Shown piece by piece: positions 53,073 to 63,347 of a stretch of 64,000 nucleotides of DNA. Each line of letters begins with the position of its first letter. The first letter of the stretch is position 1. This DNA comes from Acanthosepion esculentum (lineage: Eukaryota > Mollusca > Cephalopoda > Sepiida > Sepiidae). The DNA lies in contig OZ038487.1 of the NCBI GenBank assembly GCA_964036315.1, positions 58,954,342 to 59,018,341 of the forward strand, written 5' to 3'. Under the pieces are notes generated by a model. It saw only the letters and a program-made list of their open reading frames with translations, made no database searches and had not been told where the DNA came from. The translations under genes and the position numbers were made by a program.

Positions 53073-53641
53073 TTGCAACTCCTATGGGAAGGAAACTGAA
53101 AGAAACTTGTACGAACACCACCCTGACCCGGTTACGGAGATAGGACCTGTTACAATTGTATGGGACTACACAATACACACTGACAGAACAATCAAAGCCT
53201 ACCGCCCAGACATTGTTATTAAAGACCACAAACAAAATAAGTGCCTCCTTATTGATATGGCAGTCCCTGCAGACTGCAATGTATCTTTGAAGATATTCGA
53301 AAAACTGTCAAAATACAAGGACCTTGAAATAGAAATCTCAAAAATGTGGCACATGGGAACATCAACAATTCCTGTTGTAGTTGGAGCCCTTGGACTGGTT
53401 GGAAAAGACTCCAGTAGGCTGATTGAAGGGATCCCTGGAAGTCCATGCCTCAAAGAGATACAAAAAATTGTTGTGACAAGTACAGCCCACACTTTACGAA
53501 GGGTTTTATCTATGTAATTATTTATTTTTATTTTATTTATTTATTTATTTTTTGCAGTGGAAAGTGTCATGATGCCATTTCTAACCTTAGATCCCTGGGC
53601 GGGACCCGGAATGAAATGTGTAAACGCCAGATATCAAAGGA

Positions 53642-53697
<56 letters not shown>
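53014..53697 (+). pseudogene. LINE C-terminal restriction-like endonuclease fragment between (AAT)n arrays
   Basis: After an (AAT)n array (53014-53072) a clean frame reads CNSYGKETERNLYEHHPDPV, TIVWDYTIHTDRTIKAYRPD, IVIKDHKQNKCLLIDMAVPA, KIFEKLSKYKDLEIEISKMW, TIPVVVGALGLVGKDSSRLI and HTLRRVLSM, stop at 53515-53517. The pattern RPDIV-x-D...(L)LIDxAxP...EK--KY-DL-xE is that of the PD-(D/E)XK-type endonuclease-like C-terminus common in animal LINE-like proteins. The 3' untranslated part ends in a second (AAT)n array (53643-53697), a plausible LINE 3' tail. Truncated at its 5' end; the remaining 148 codons are intact, so it is young or was captured recently. Confidence 0.75.
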
Positions 53698-53699
<2 letters not shown>

Positions 53700-53700
<1 letters not shown>

Positions 53701-53865
53701 CAAGGAGCTAGAATAATCTTTCCCGGTGGACGAAATAAAGAGTTAGGTTCGAAATTCCAGTCACCTGAAGAAGGCCGGAGCCTACAACGATCGAAACGTT
53801 GTGAATATGGCAATGAAGATAAGAATAACAGTCCGAATAATGTAAACAAACACTTACTTCTTATT
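53700..53865 (+). repeat. Dispersed repeat family C, copy 3
   Basis: GAGCTAGAATAATCTTTCCCG, GTGGACGAAATAAAG, CACCTGAAGAAGGCCGGAGC, CTACAACGATCGAAACGTTG (ACAACG/CGTTGT forms a hairpin), GAATATGGCAATGAAGATAA and CAGTCCGAATAATGTAAACA. It starts exactly after the (AAT)n tail of the LINE fragment. Confidence 0.7.
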
Positions 53866-54204
53866 ATTAGTATTTATTATTAATTATTGTAGGCCTAGTT
53901 GTATAAAATGACTGACACAGATAATTCCAAAAGGAATCCTTTTCTAGAAAAACTGTTTTATGTTTTGCTTGATAATTTTGCTGCAGGAATAACTTTACGT
54001 TATAATACAGTTTAAAGGTTGACTGAAAATTTCGAATTTTATGGAAGTATCCCGCAATGTTTGGAACCATTAGCACAACAATATCCTACATATATTAATG
54101 AAGAAAAATTTGCAGAAGAAATGCAACATTTGCGAGCGCAGTATATAAAGCAAATTTTGGAAAACCAAAACTGAAACCTGTTAAAACTGTTAAATGTGAC
54201 AGAC
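53866..54204. other. No recognised gene
   Basis: Frames are broken; no domain recognised. Confidence 0.45.
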
Positions 54205-54595
54205 TACAAATTGTGTGATAATCTACATCCGAGAGCAAGGCCATTGATGAGGAGGTTTTGAGGAATGTGGAAGCACCTCTTAATTGCTAATATTCCAGGT
54301 CTACCCAGATCCAGGGTAGTAGCACTTGTGAGGGTCCCAGTTATGTGTAAATAGTTAACTCCCAAACTGAGGTCAAAACATTATGAAAGTGTAAAACTAG
54401 GTTTTCATACCAGCAATATATTTTTTGAAAAAAATTACCAGCAATATATTTTTTAAAAACAAAATTACCAGCAATACATTATTATCAGCAATACAGTTTT
54501 GAAAAAATATTACCAGTAATAAAAATCCTGCTGGCATTAAATAACCCATTAAGGTTGATATGCCGTAAAACAAAATAAACCAAAGCAAAAAAAAA
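54205..54595 (+). repeat. Dispersed repeat family A, copy 3
   Basis: GGCCATTGATGAGGAGGTTT, GCACCTCTTAATTGCTAATA, CCCAGATCCAGGGTAGTAGC, GGTCCCAGTTATGTG, ACTGAGGTCAAAACATTATG, five TACCAGCAATACATTTTTT-type units, AATAACCCATTAAGGTTGAT and ATGCCGTAAAACAAAATAAA. Confidence 0.8.
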
Positions 54596-55164
54596 AAATT
54601 GTGTGAAATATTTTCAAATTTTTTTATTAGTTTGAGAATATTGTTGAAAATTCAAGCTACAGTAGCAGCAACTTAAAGATATTTTAGTAAACTCAAACTT
54701 ATCAAAACTTATTTCAGGTTTACTATGTAAAGCAAACATGTTTATCTTGCACGACTGCTTTCAAATCTGAAAGTTACTTTTCTTTATCCATTTAGAGCAT
54801 GTGATAATAAGTCTTTTTAAACAAAATAGTCTTTCAATTGCAAAACTATTTTTAATACTTTCTTAGTAATTAAAGTTTGATCATCTGTGAATTCTCAAAA
54901 TCCAGTCAATTTCAAAGGCTCAAAAATATATTTGCTGTTTTTTTTTATTTAAAAGTTAAAGTTCATCATCTCTGGATTCTCAAAATCCAGTCTTTGTCAA
55001 AGGCTCATGATGTTATCTAAAATTATAATAGAATATTAAGAACCATAACATTAACATTAGAAATTTTAAGTTTAGTGTAATTAAAATCCAAGATTTTAAA
55101 AATAGTAAAGAAAATATATTGATTGTTAATGTTAATAAGTTTGGTTACTTCCCTTTTTTTTCTT
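54596..55164. other. No recognised gene; short duplication
   Basis: AT-rich. TGAATTCTCAAAATCCAGTCAATTTCAAAGGCTCA (about 54889) is repeated as TGGATTCTCAAAATCCAGTCTTTGTCAAAGGCTCA (about 54972), a local duplication of about 80 bases. Confidence 0.6.
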
Positions 55165-55230
55165 TTATATGCCAGTTCCCTTCAGGGAGTGGGGGATCAT
55201 GGCTCACCACTTCTCATCCTACACAGTTCT
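55165..55230 (-). pseudogene. RTE-like LINE 3' end fragment
   Basis: TATGCCAGTTCCCTTCAGGG and GTGGGGGATCATGGCTCACC match the antisense of the extreme 3' coding end seen at 13.7 and 34.2 kb (GTGCC-TGTCCTTTCAGGACG, GTAGGCGATCATGGCTCTCC). Confidence 0.5.
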
Positions 55231-56254
55231 AAGCAGCAGGGCCTGTGAGAAGTGGGCTCAAGATGGTACCTAGTTCTGGGGCCAAAGAACTAAGAAGGGC
55301 ACTAAGAAGAGATCTAGCATGACTGAATATTGAATCTGGTATTGCCAGACAAATTGATTTTGATAGTGTTAGAAATTTTGCAAACAAAAAAGCCAGAAAA
55401 CCATATTTTAACCAGTACATTAGTTAAATGTTAAATTTGTTTATTTTTGTTTTTTGAGAAACGTGTTTTCCTTTGAAAGACATTATTATGAACGTTAAAA
55501 AACATTTCTCTATGACAAAACCTAAAAGGCGATTGGTGAAAGCAACCGTAAATACTGATTTATTTTGCTGCATTAACTGAATACGTTTGTTACATTATGT
55601 TATACCTGACGATGGAAATAAACCGTTTATGGGAGTTTGCATGTAGATTTACTGGGCATCAGATACTCAATTTTGAGAGAAATCTTTGCCTGCCTCGAGG
55701 CCTCAAAGGGGTGTTGTAACGCCTTGCAAAGTTTCTCTAGCAGGCCCTGTCCATGCTTATGAAAACAATGTGCATCTTATGGGCCACAGCTATCAGTTGA
55801 GCTAAATCTCTTTCTCCACTTATTCTATCGGAAGATCTTTCTGCAATAATTGATGGATTCTCTCTTTATCTCTAGCATCGTTGAAATCTGGTCACCTTTC
55901 ACGACCAGAACAATTTATCGAGATCTCAATGTATCAATGTCAAGAAGAGGTCTCTTCTTTTTTTTCGTCCGCATAAAAAAAAAAAAATGTATGTTTCAGC
56001 GGAAGTTATTTATTTACCTGCCAGCGAACTACTGTCTCTACTCAATAATGTCTGCGTCCATATTCCTTTTGATCAATTTACTGCGTTTATTTATGATATT
56101 ATTTAAGCTTTGTCACTTTTGTGGTTAGGATATATTAAAAAATGTGTCAAAATCTTCTTTCATTCAAGTTACAACATATACCATATCGAAGATATTGCAA
56201 GATGAATCATAAATTACCATAGTGTCTCATTTCCACAATCTCCATATTATTCCT
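55231..56254. other. No recognised gene
   Basis: Frames at 55229-55420 (minus) and 55850-56128 (plus) show no recognised domain. Confidence 0.5.
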
Positions 56255-56946
<692 letters not shown>

Positions 56947-57175
56947 TGTTGTGGCCTTGTTAGGGCCAGAAATAAAGACACAAGAGAGAAATTGAATTAA
57001 ACAAATATATTAAAAGAAACAGTAATACAAACATATGCAAACGAGAGTGTTACAGCAAGAATGTTCAGACCGACTGTCAGAGCTGACTGCTGGAAACTTC
57101 CCTCTCCAAAATGCAGTAGCTGCTCCTAATTGTAGCTGGGAAAATCCATGCGTGCGTTGGTATATTACCATAACA
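56947..57175. repeat. Solo-LTR-like unit with near-perfect 5 bp flank duplication
   Basis: Starts TGTTGTGGCC and ends ACCATAACA, 229 bases. The flanks GTTGC (56942-56946) and GCTGC (57176-57180) differ at one position, fitting a decayed 5 bp target-site duplication. Interior colinear with 19966-20222 (GTTAGGGCC, AATATATTA, AGTAATACAA and GACTGTCAG). Confidence 0.5.
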
Positions 57176-57559
57176 GCTGCCAACATTTAATAAAAATCAC
57201 CCTCCTCCGTGTAAAAAAAAGCAATTTTCTGCAATTTTATGAAAGTAATATTTGTAATATTTGTTCCAAATCAGAGCAATTAACCATTAAATCAGCTAAT
57301 TTTCTAAAAAAAAATGAGTTCACAAAAGTACATTTTATTTTTGACAGAAATCTTTTCAATATTGCGAATTAGATTGTGCTGATAGAATGGTAAATATATT
57401 TAAAATCAAGTATTTTCAGTTATTTCAAAAAACAAACTCATTCCAATTCTTCTTTTGAATAAAACAAAGTATTTTGCTTATTGGAAATAATATATTTAAT
57501 CTATTAGCTTGAAATTAAAACTAAAATAAAAGCTTCAAGAAAGATTCATTTTAAACTTT
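57176..57559. other. No recognised feature
   Basis: AT-rich and unassigned. Confidence 0.5.
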
Positions 57560-57970
57560 AAGTAGCGCTTTTCTTTGGCCTAGGAGTATAGAATTCTATC
57601 CCGAATCGGATGTCTAGCTGTGAAACAGCGAAACAGTCTCTCTGTGGATAACAACATATACCTACTCCTGAAAAAAAATATTTCGGTTAAGCTCTCAGGG
57701 AGAAAGGTGAATTTGTAAACAGTGACTAATACTGCTGCTAATGCAAGACTCTTCGTAAAGACGAATCGAGTTCTCCCGTCACTGGCGTGTTTATCTAAAA
57801 ATGAATATGTCTAAATTCACCTTCATTCCTGTCGTGCGCCAATGGCTTAGGAGTAGTGTCTCTGACTGATACCCAATCATTCGCGTTTCGATCTCGGCTT
57901 GAGGCAATCGGATGTCTAGCTACACAGCTGAGCTGCGAAAGAGTATGTCTGTGGATGACAATATATATAT
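57560..57970 (+). mobile_element. Two tRNA-derived SINEs in tandem
   Basis: The first unit is truncated in the head (CCTAGGAGTATAGAATTC, then GAATCGGATGTCTAGCTGTG) but complete in the body (GTTAAGCTCTCAGGGAGAAAGG, TTTGTAAACAGTGACTAATA, GCAAGACTCTTC). The second head has GCGCCAATGGCTTAGGAGTAG (A-box region) and GCGTTTCGATCTCGGCTTG (B box), then CGGATGTCTAGCTACACAGC and the tail TGTCTGTGGATGACAATATA. The order repeats 28000-28410. Confidence 0.8.
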
Positions 57971-58699
57971 AATTTTGTCCCATAGCTGATTGATATTACC
58001 TTCAGCATCCCGACTCCAGAGTTTCGCAGATAGATCCGTTTGTCCTTTCTTCAAGGTGTATCAGTAATTGACTGCTTATATTTCTCAATTTTTCTTTCTT
58101 ATGCACTTAACAGTGGTGTAAGCTTTTTTTTTCCTTCTATTGTTTGTGTTTGTGTATATGCAATACTTTTGGATCAGGCACTCTTTAATGTTATTAAAAT
58201 GTTTGAATAGAAGACTAAAAATGCAGTATTGCCGTCACAGCCGGGCTGGAGCTGCACAGTCCTGTATGTCCAGCCTTGTAAGTGATGAATTACTCCCCCC
58301 CCCCGCCTACAGTCATATTCTCAGAAGGCACAACTTTGGTAGCGCAACGTTGGTAGCGTTTCACTACTCTATTGCTATTTACATGTCAATCGTTTTGACG
58401 AGGTATATGCCTTAGTTCCACCAGTTCAGTTGTTTACAGTTAAAATTCGTGGTGTTATGTACGGAGTGGGAGTGAACCTCCTCCTCATTATCTTCGTATT
58501 CCATGAGTATGAACAAAGAAGATATATTTGGACATATTCTTCCCAAGAACCGCTCCCTAAGAGAGGATGCTTCCCTGACTTCTACAATTTTAACCTCTTT
58601 AAGTCCCGTGTCGATCGTTATCTAACCTATATATATTCTACAATTCTTAAATTCTCCTCTTACGTCCTTAAAATATCCTAATACAGTACCACGCTAACT
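57971..58699. other. No recognised gene
   Basis: Frames 58140-58415 and 58430-58681 have ordinary composition but no recognised domain. Confidence 0.45.
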
Positions 58700-59170
58700 T
58701 GAGTAGCATTTGGTTTGGTTTATTTTGTTTTATGGCATATCAACCTCACTGGGTTATTTAATGCCGACACCTTTTTTCCCTGGTAATATTTTGTTTTGTC
58801 AAAAATCTATTTCTGGTAATATTTTTTTCTTCAGAAATGTATAGCTGGTAATATTTAAAAAAATGTATTCGTGGTAACATTTTTTTCCTTCAAAAATTTA
58901 TTTCTGGTAATAATTTTTAAAAATTTTAAAACTTTCATAAGGCTTTTTACCTCAGTTTCGGGGTTAACTATTTGCCCATAGCTGGGTCCCTAACAGGTGC
59001 TACAACCTCGGGTCAGGGCGGACCTGGGAACACAAGCAATTAAGAACTGGTTCCACGCTCCTCAATAGCTCCTGATCAGAGGTCTTGCTGTTGGACGTAT
59101 TTTATCGTCTTACCCTGGACGCTGATGTAGTTTATAGTCATACCCAGGACGTAACTTGCACTTGGATCTA
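58700..59170 (-). repeat. Dispersed repeat family A, copy 4 (inverted)
   Basis: On the minus strand the unit runs from TACGTCCTGGGTATGACTAT/GTCCAGGGTAAGACGATAAA (two copies of the 5' motif) through CTGATCAGGAGCTATTGAGG, AATTGCTTGTGTTCCCAGG, GAGGTTGTAGCACC, CAGCTATGGGCAAATAGTTA, several (A)TTACCA-AAATA-ATTTTTGAA units, AATAACCCAGTGAGGTTGAT and ATGCCATAAAACAAAATAAA, ending CCAAACCAAA. Confidence 0.8.
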
Positions 59171-59589
59171 GTACCACGGAACAATAATCTAAAAGACCGT
59201 ATAGTCTGGTGTCAAAGAAGATTCTAGATGCTCATCAATGATTCCATTTGCATGCGTACTTCGTTTAACAGCCACAAAATCTTAATTAATAACATATACA
59301 ATTGGATCAGTTATGGATAAGTTATAACATATTTAGATTTGAAGATAAGGAAATTGAACAGAGAACAAGCTGTCAAATCGCGAGTCATGCATTTAAATAG
59401 CCTCGTCTGATCTAGAATCAAATGTCGATGTCATACATTGCGTCCAGCACAAAAGTCAATACGAACAATTTCTCTTATCAATGATTAAACATGTTAAAAC
59501 GATTAAAAATAGCTTCAAGTGAATGAACTCTGATGGTTTTAAAGAAAACTATCTTTACTCAGATGTTGACGTTCCACTTTCTTCATTAT
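59171..59589. other. No recognised feature
   Basis: Unassigned. Confidence 0.45.
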
Positions 59590-59965
59590 TTGACGTAGGT
59601 GACTATGGCTCGCCACAATATCCTGACCCTTGTAGCGCTTAATAAACTTTCTTTTTCTGTTATCTCTGTCAGGCTCACTAAGTATGCAATGCGTTGTTTT
59701 CCTCTGTCCCTCTTGCTCTCCGTCTGTCACGTGAGTATCAGATTTTCCAAACCATGCTTCCTCATTATGAGCACAAGAAATCTGACCTGTTTCTTGATTT
59801 TAAGCATAATTCTCCTTTGTTTTCCATTTTCTTAAAACGTTGTCCTTGCTCACATTTTCGGAGCATGGTATCCTTAGCATCCTTCCTAAGAACAAGATTT
59901 CTGTTGCTTCAACTTTCTTCTTCATCTTTGAGGAGACTGTCCAGCACCCATTACCATAATAATAT
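59590..59965 (-). pseudogene. RTE-like LINE, C-terminal relic
   Basis: The plus strand shows the antisense landmarks of the family: GACGTAGGTGACTATGGCTC, GTGAGTATCAGATTTTCCAA, CATGCTTCCTCATTATGAGC, GATTTTAAGCATAATTCTCC, GGTATCCTTAGCATCCTTCC, GTTGCTTCAACTTTCTTCTT and GAGGAGACTGTCCAGCACCC. All are colinear with 13690-14175. Confidence 0.75.
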
Positions 59966-60294
59966 TTTAAACTGTTAAAAAGAAAACTCTGATCAATAGT
60001 AGAAAGAGATATAGCAGTGGGCTTGAGAAACCTGTTTTCCTGAAAAACTGTTTTAATGGAAAGATAAATCGAAAATAACGCTCATCGTTCGATCATTGAA
60101 TACGAAATGTTTCCTTATAAACAAACAGTTAATATCACCATTAAAAGGTTCATCGCTTCCATTAAGCTTATGGCGACACCATCACATTCCTTTCGATGTT
60201 TTAATCATTCATAGGAATGACGAACTTATGTGAAAGTAAAAACAAAAATGCTGATTAATCAGCGAATTTTACTATTTTTTCCTATTGCTTCTTC
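59966..60294. other. No recognised feature
   Basis: Unassigned. Confidence 0.45.
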
Positions 60295-60545
60295 TATATG
60301 CCATTTCCTTTCAGTCCGTTAGTGATCATGCTCTCCGCCATTTCCTGTCTTTTGTATTACTTAATAAATTGTGTCTTCTTGTTATCTCTCCTAAACTACG
60401 TTCTGCCATTTATTTGTTTTCCTCCATCGCTCTCTCCCTCTTAAAATCTATCTGTCCTGTGAGTATCAATTTTTCCAATCCCCCTTTCCACGTTATATGC
60501 CCCAGAAATGTCAACTATCTCTTTCTTTTCTATTTAAAATTTGTT
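60295..60545 (-). pseudogene. RTE-like LINE, second adjacent relic
   Basis: ATGCCATTTCCTTTCAGTCC, GTTAGTGATCATGCTCTCCG, GTGAGTATCAATTTTTCCAA and TGCCCCAGAAATGTCAACTA repeat the antisense 3' coding end. It stops before the RRM block. Confidence 0.65.
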
Positions 60546-60999
60546 AATCCAAGAAGATTCGGCCCAATTTATATTTCACACGTCTTCACCTTCTGTAGGT
60601 GAACACCTTTTATATTGTTATAGAACACATAATGTCAGAACGATTTCACTTTCTAACCATCTCCCGTAATTATCAAAGCTATAAGAACCAATCACCATTA
60701 TTACTTATACAATCTTAACGGTTTATACGTCTTTTATCATCGCAGACTCTACCTTCATTTATTCCAAGTGCCTTCGTCTCCTTTATTATCTTGAAGTCCA
60801 TTCAAGGTTGCCGCTATTTATACTAGCAACACCAATTACACAAATCATGATCGTAAGCCTAACGTTAGCCATAATGGCAAAATGACCGGAAGTAAAAGAA
60901 TTATCCTTAAGTGACCAGAAATTAAGTAATGTTGAGCGAGGAAAAATGGATTGTATTTAAAGCGAAAAAGAGACGACAACAGGAGTTAGGGTGAGAGTA
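60546..60999. other. No recognised feature
   Basis: Unassigned. Confidence 0.45.
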
Positions 61000-61960
61000 G
61001 TTATGGAAGGGTGAGTGATGGTTTTAGTGTGAGGAGATGATAAGGAGGAAGAGATGAGAGCAAAAAATTAGGGGATTAAACAGAGAGAGAGTGAAGGAAA
61101 ATGAGAAAAGAAAGAAAAATGAATAAATATCGAGCAAAAGAAAGCGGGAAAGAAACAAAGAAAAAAAGAGAGAAACAAAAAAAAAAAGGAACGGAAACGT
61201 GAAAAGTAATGAATGAGAAAGTCAAGAAGGAAACATGAAAAAATACAGAGGAATGTGAAAGGGAACAAAAAGGAAGAGGAATGACCGAACTGAAAAATGA
61301 AGAAGGAAGGAAGGTATGAGGGAAGGGAGGAAGGAAAGAGGGGAGGGAGAGAGAGGGAAGGAAGGAAGAAAGGGAGGAAGAGAGGGAAGGAAGGAAGAAA
61401 GGGAGGAAGAGAGGGTAGAAGAAAAGAAAGAAGGAAAAAAGGGAGGAAAGAAAAGAAGGAATGATAGAGATAAAAATGATAAATCCAAGAACTTAAGAAG
61501 GAAATAATGAAACGAAAAAGATGGAAGTGAAGAAGGAGGAGGAGGAGCAGGAGAAGGGGGAGGAGGAGGAATGATAGGAGTAGGAAAATAAAGAAAGCTT
61601 AAAGAATGAAATAAGGGAGGAAACAAAGAAAAAAGAATATGAGAGTGAAGAAGTAAAACAGAAATGAAGGAAGTGAGAAGAGTGAAGAGGAAAGAAAAAG
61701 GAGTAGAATATCGGAACACGGAAGAAGAGAGAAAAAAAAAGAAGAATTAGAAGTGAAAAAGAATGAAATGGAAGGAAAGAAAAGAATAAGAAATCGAGAA
61801 GATAAAAGAAGTATCGAATGAAAGAAGTGATAAAATTGACGAAGAAGAAAATAAGTAAAAAAAAAAAAACAGAGATAAAGAAACGGAAAAATAAAAAAAG
61901 AAAGAAAAAAGTGGAATAAGAACGTAAAAAAATGGGAGAAAATGTAGTTCTCTCTTGGTA
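61000..61960. repeat. Purine-rich (GGAA/GAAA) tract, about 960 bp
   Basis: The plus strand is overwhelmingly A and G, including a GGAAGGAAG/GAGGAAGAGAGGG portion with a local duplication (61344-61410). Long frames on both strands (165 codons on minus, rich in S, F, L and P) are composition artefacts. Confidence 0.9.
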
Positions 61961-62002
61961 GTAAGTTTGATCATTTCGACAATATCAAATTGGAAGCTGA
62001 TA

Positions 62003-62082
62003 TTAGGCTGGTGCAAAAATAATGTCGTTTTCTCACATGAAGTTGAACGTCAAAAAACGACATTATTTTTGCACCAACCTAA
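62003..62082. mobile_element. 80 bp MADE1-type mariner MITE
   Basis: An exact 80-base unit bounded by TA on both sides. It starts TTAGGCTGGTGCAAAAATAA and ends with the inverse of TTAGGTTGGTGCAAAAATAA; the arms pair at 28 of 29 positions. TTAGGTTGGTGCAAAA is the terminal repeat of cecropia-type mariners, and 80 bp is the length of the human MADE1 MITE that gave rise to the miR-548 hairpins. The interior (CTCACATGAAGTTGAACGTC) differs. Confidence 0.92.
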
Positions 62083-62099
62083 TATCATAAACTACATTC

Positions 62100-62885
62100 A
62101 GTCTGTTGTTAACTAGAGCAAAAAATGGCTCGTTAATTTTAACACATCCAAAACAAAACTGCTCTCTATCATCTGAGAGACCCCTTTCTGCCTTCCACCG
62201 GTCGGGCTGATGCTAACCTCCAGAGGAGTGACATGTTGCCCCTTCTCGGCTGATCTGAAGCGGAAATACTATATTTAATCCATTGCTAGCTCAGTTGCTA
62301 AGAAAGCTGGTTGAGTGTGCCGTGCTAGACAATTTACTCTCCATAACCTATCGTACATATCTATTCAGCCTTTACTGCCACTTATGCTCCGGTGCTCTAG
62401 CTATATATTTAGGCCTCCTTGATAAAATCCAATGAAATATTAGCAATATCTGGCGATTCGGCTTCAGTCACTTTTCCACCGCAGTAAAGTTGACTACCTG
62501 TGTCTTTTCTATAATTACTTTCATGGTATTTTTTCGGCGGAGTTCTTTTCTATGGTACCTAGACATTTTTCAATTTATGCGCAGTACTGAACTGGCGTCG
62601 AAGTCTGATCAGTTTACAGTTCAGTTGGCTAGATGTAACCATAAGATCTATGCTGACAGTTTCTCTTCTCACACTTCTTGCTTGTTGAACTCTCTTCTGC
62701 CTCCAAGTCAAATTTAATTTTCAAAAAATTATATGCACTGTCAATCGTTATCGAATCTCCTCCTAATAACTATTCTTCTGTACTCACTCCTTACTGGAGT
62801 TTCTGTTTCCAAATTTTTCCACACCCAGTAACCTCTTGTGTCTCAGTGGCTCTATTGCCTTGTTTGGTGTGAAATTTTAAAATGT
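62100..62885 (+). pseudogene. CR1/Jockey-like LINE, C-terminal relic
   Basis: Fragments in order: FCLLVRAKNGSLILTH-like start, LSSERPLSAFHRS, NPLLAQLLRKLVECAVLD, TYLFSLYCHLCSGALAIYLG, LLDKIQ (about 62415), then STELASKSDQFTVQLARCNH and SSHTSCLLNSLLPPSQI (62580-62715), and a 3' end with GTGTGAAATTTTAAAATG. Colinear with 12425-13205 and the other relics. Many frameshifts. Confidence 0.75.
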
Positions 62886-62894
62886 TCATTTGTC

Positions 62895-62945
62895 TTAATG
62901 CCATGTCATTCCAGGATGTATGCGATCATGATTCTCTTATCGTGA
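62895..62945 (-). pseudogene. RTE-like LINE 3' end scrap
   Basis: TGCCATGTCATTCCAGGATG and TATGCGATCATGATTCTC match the antisense 3' coding end of the family (GCCATGTCCTTTCAGGACGT at 34.2 kb). Confidence 0.5.
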
Positions 62946-63347
62946 ATTACAATGATTTCTTGTGAAATTCTTTGGAAACTGCATAAACTATGGTCCACTG
63001 TCTGTTGTTGTTAACGCTTTAGACTCCCCTATATAGGATAGGTCAACACTTCACCACGTTCGTTTTTATTATTATAGTTTCCGTAACAAGATATTTTACA
63101 GGTCGAGTTGCTAGCCACGAGCACAACCAGGTTTTAAATAAGAATTCTCATTTTCCTAAACTAATTGCCAGCCAAATCTAAAGAACTCAGTCCGCATTGC
63201 AACTAAACGTTTGCATGACGTGGAGAAGAATAGATGAATTCATATTTCAATGATTTTTGTGCTAAAGTGAACACAACGTCTTTAATTTTTAACCTGGCAC
63301 GACACTCCCTATTACCACAATAGTAACTGCTACTCTGCACGCACATA
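62946..63347. other. No recognised feature
   Basis: Unassigned. Confidence 0.45.

Noticed and set aside
52981..53517. 178-codon frame as a host gene
   Set aside because: The first 30 codons are (AAT)n and the rest matches the C-terminal endonuclease-like segment of LINE proteins.
61222..61719. 165-codon minus-strand frame rich in S, F, L and P
   Set aside because: It is the pyrimidine-strand translation of a purine-only tract; the opposite strand also has a long frame, which points to composition bias.
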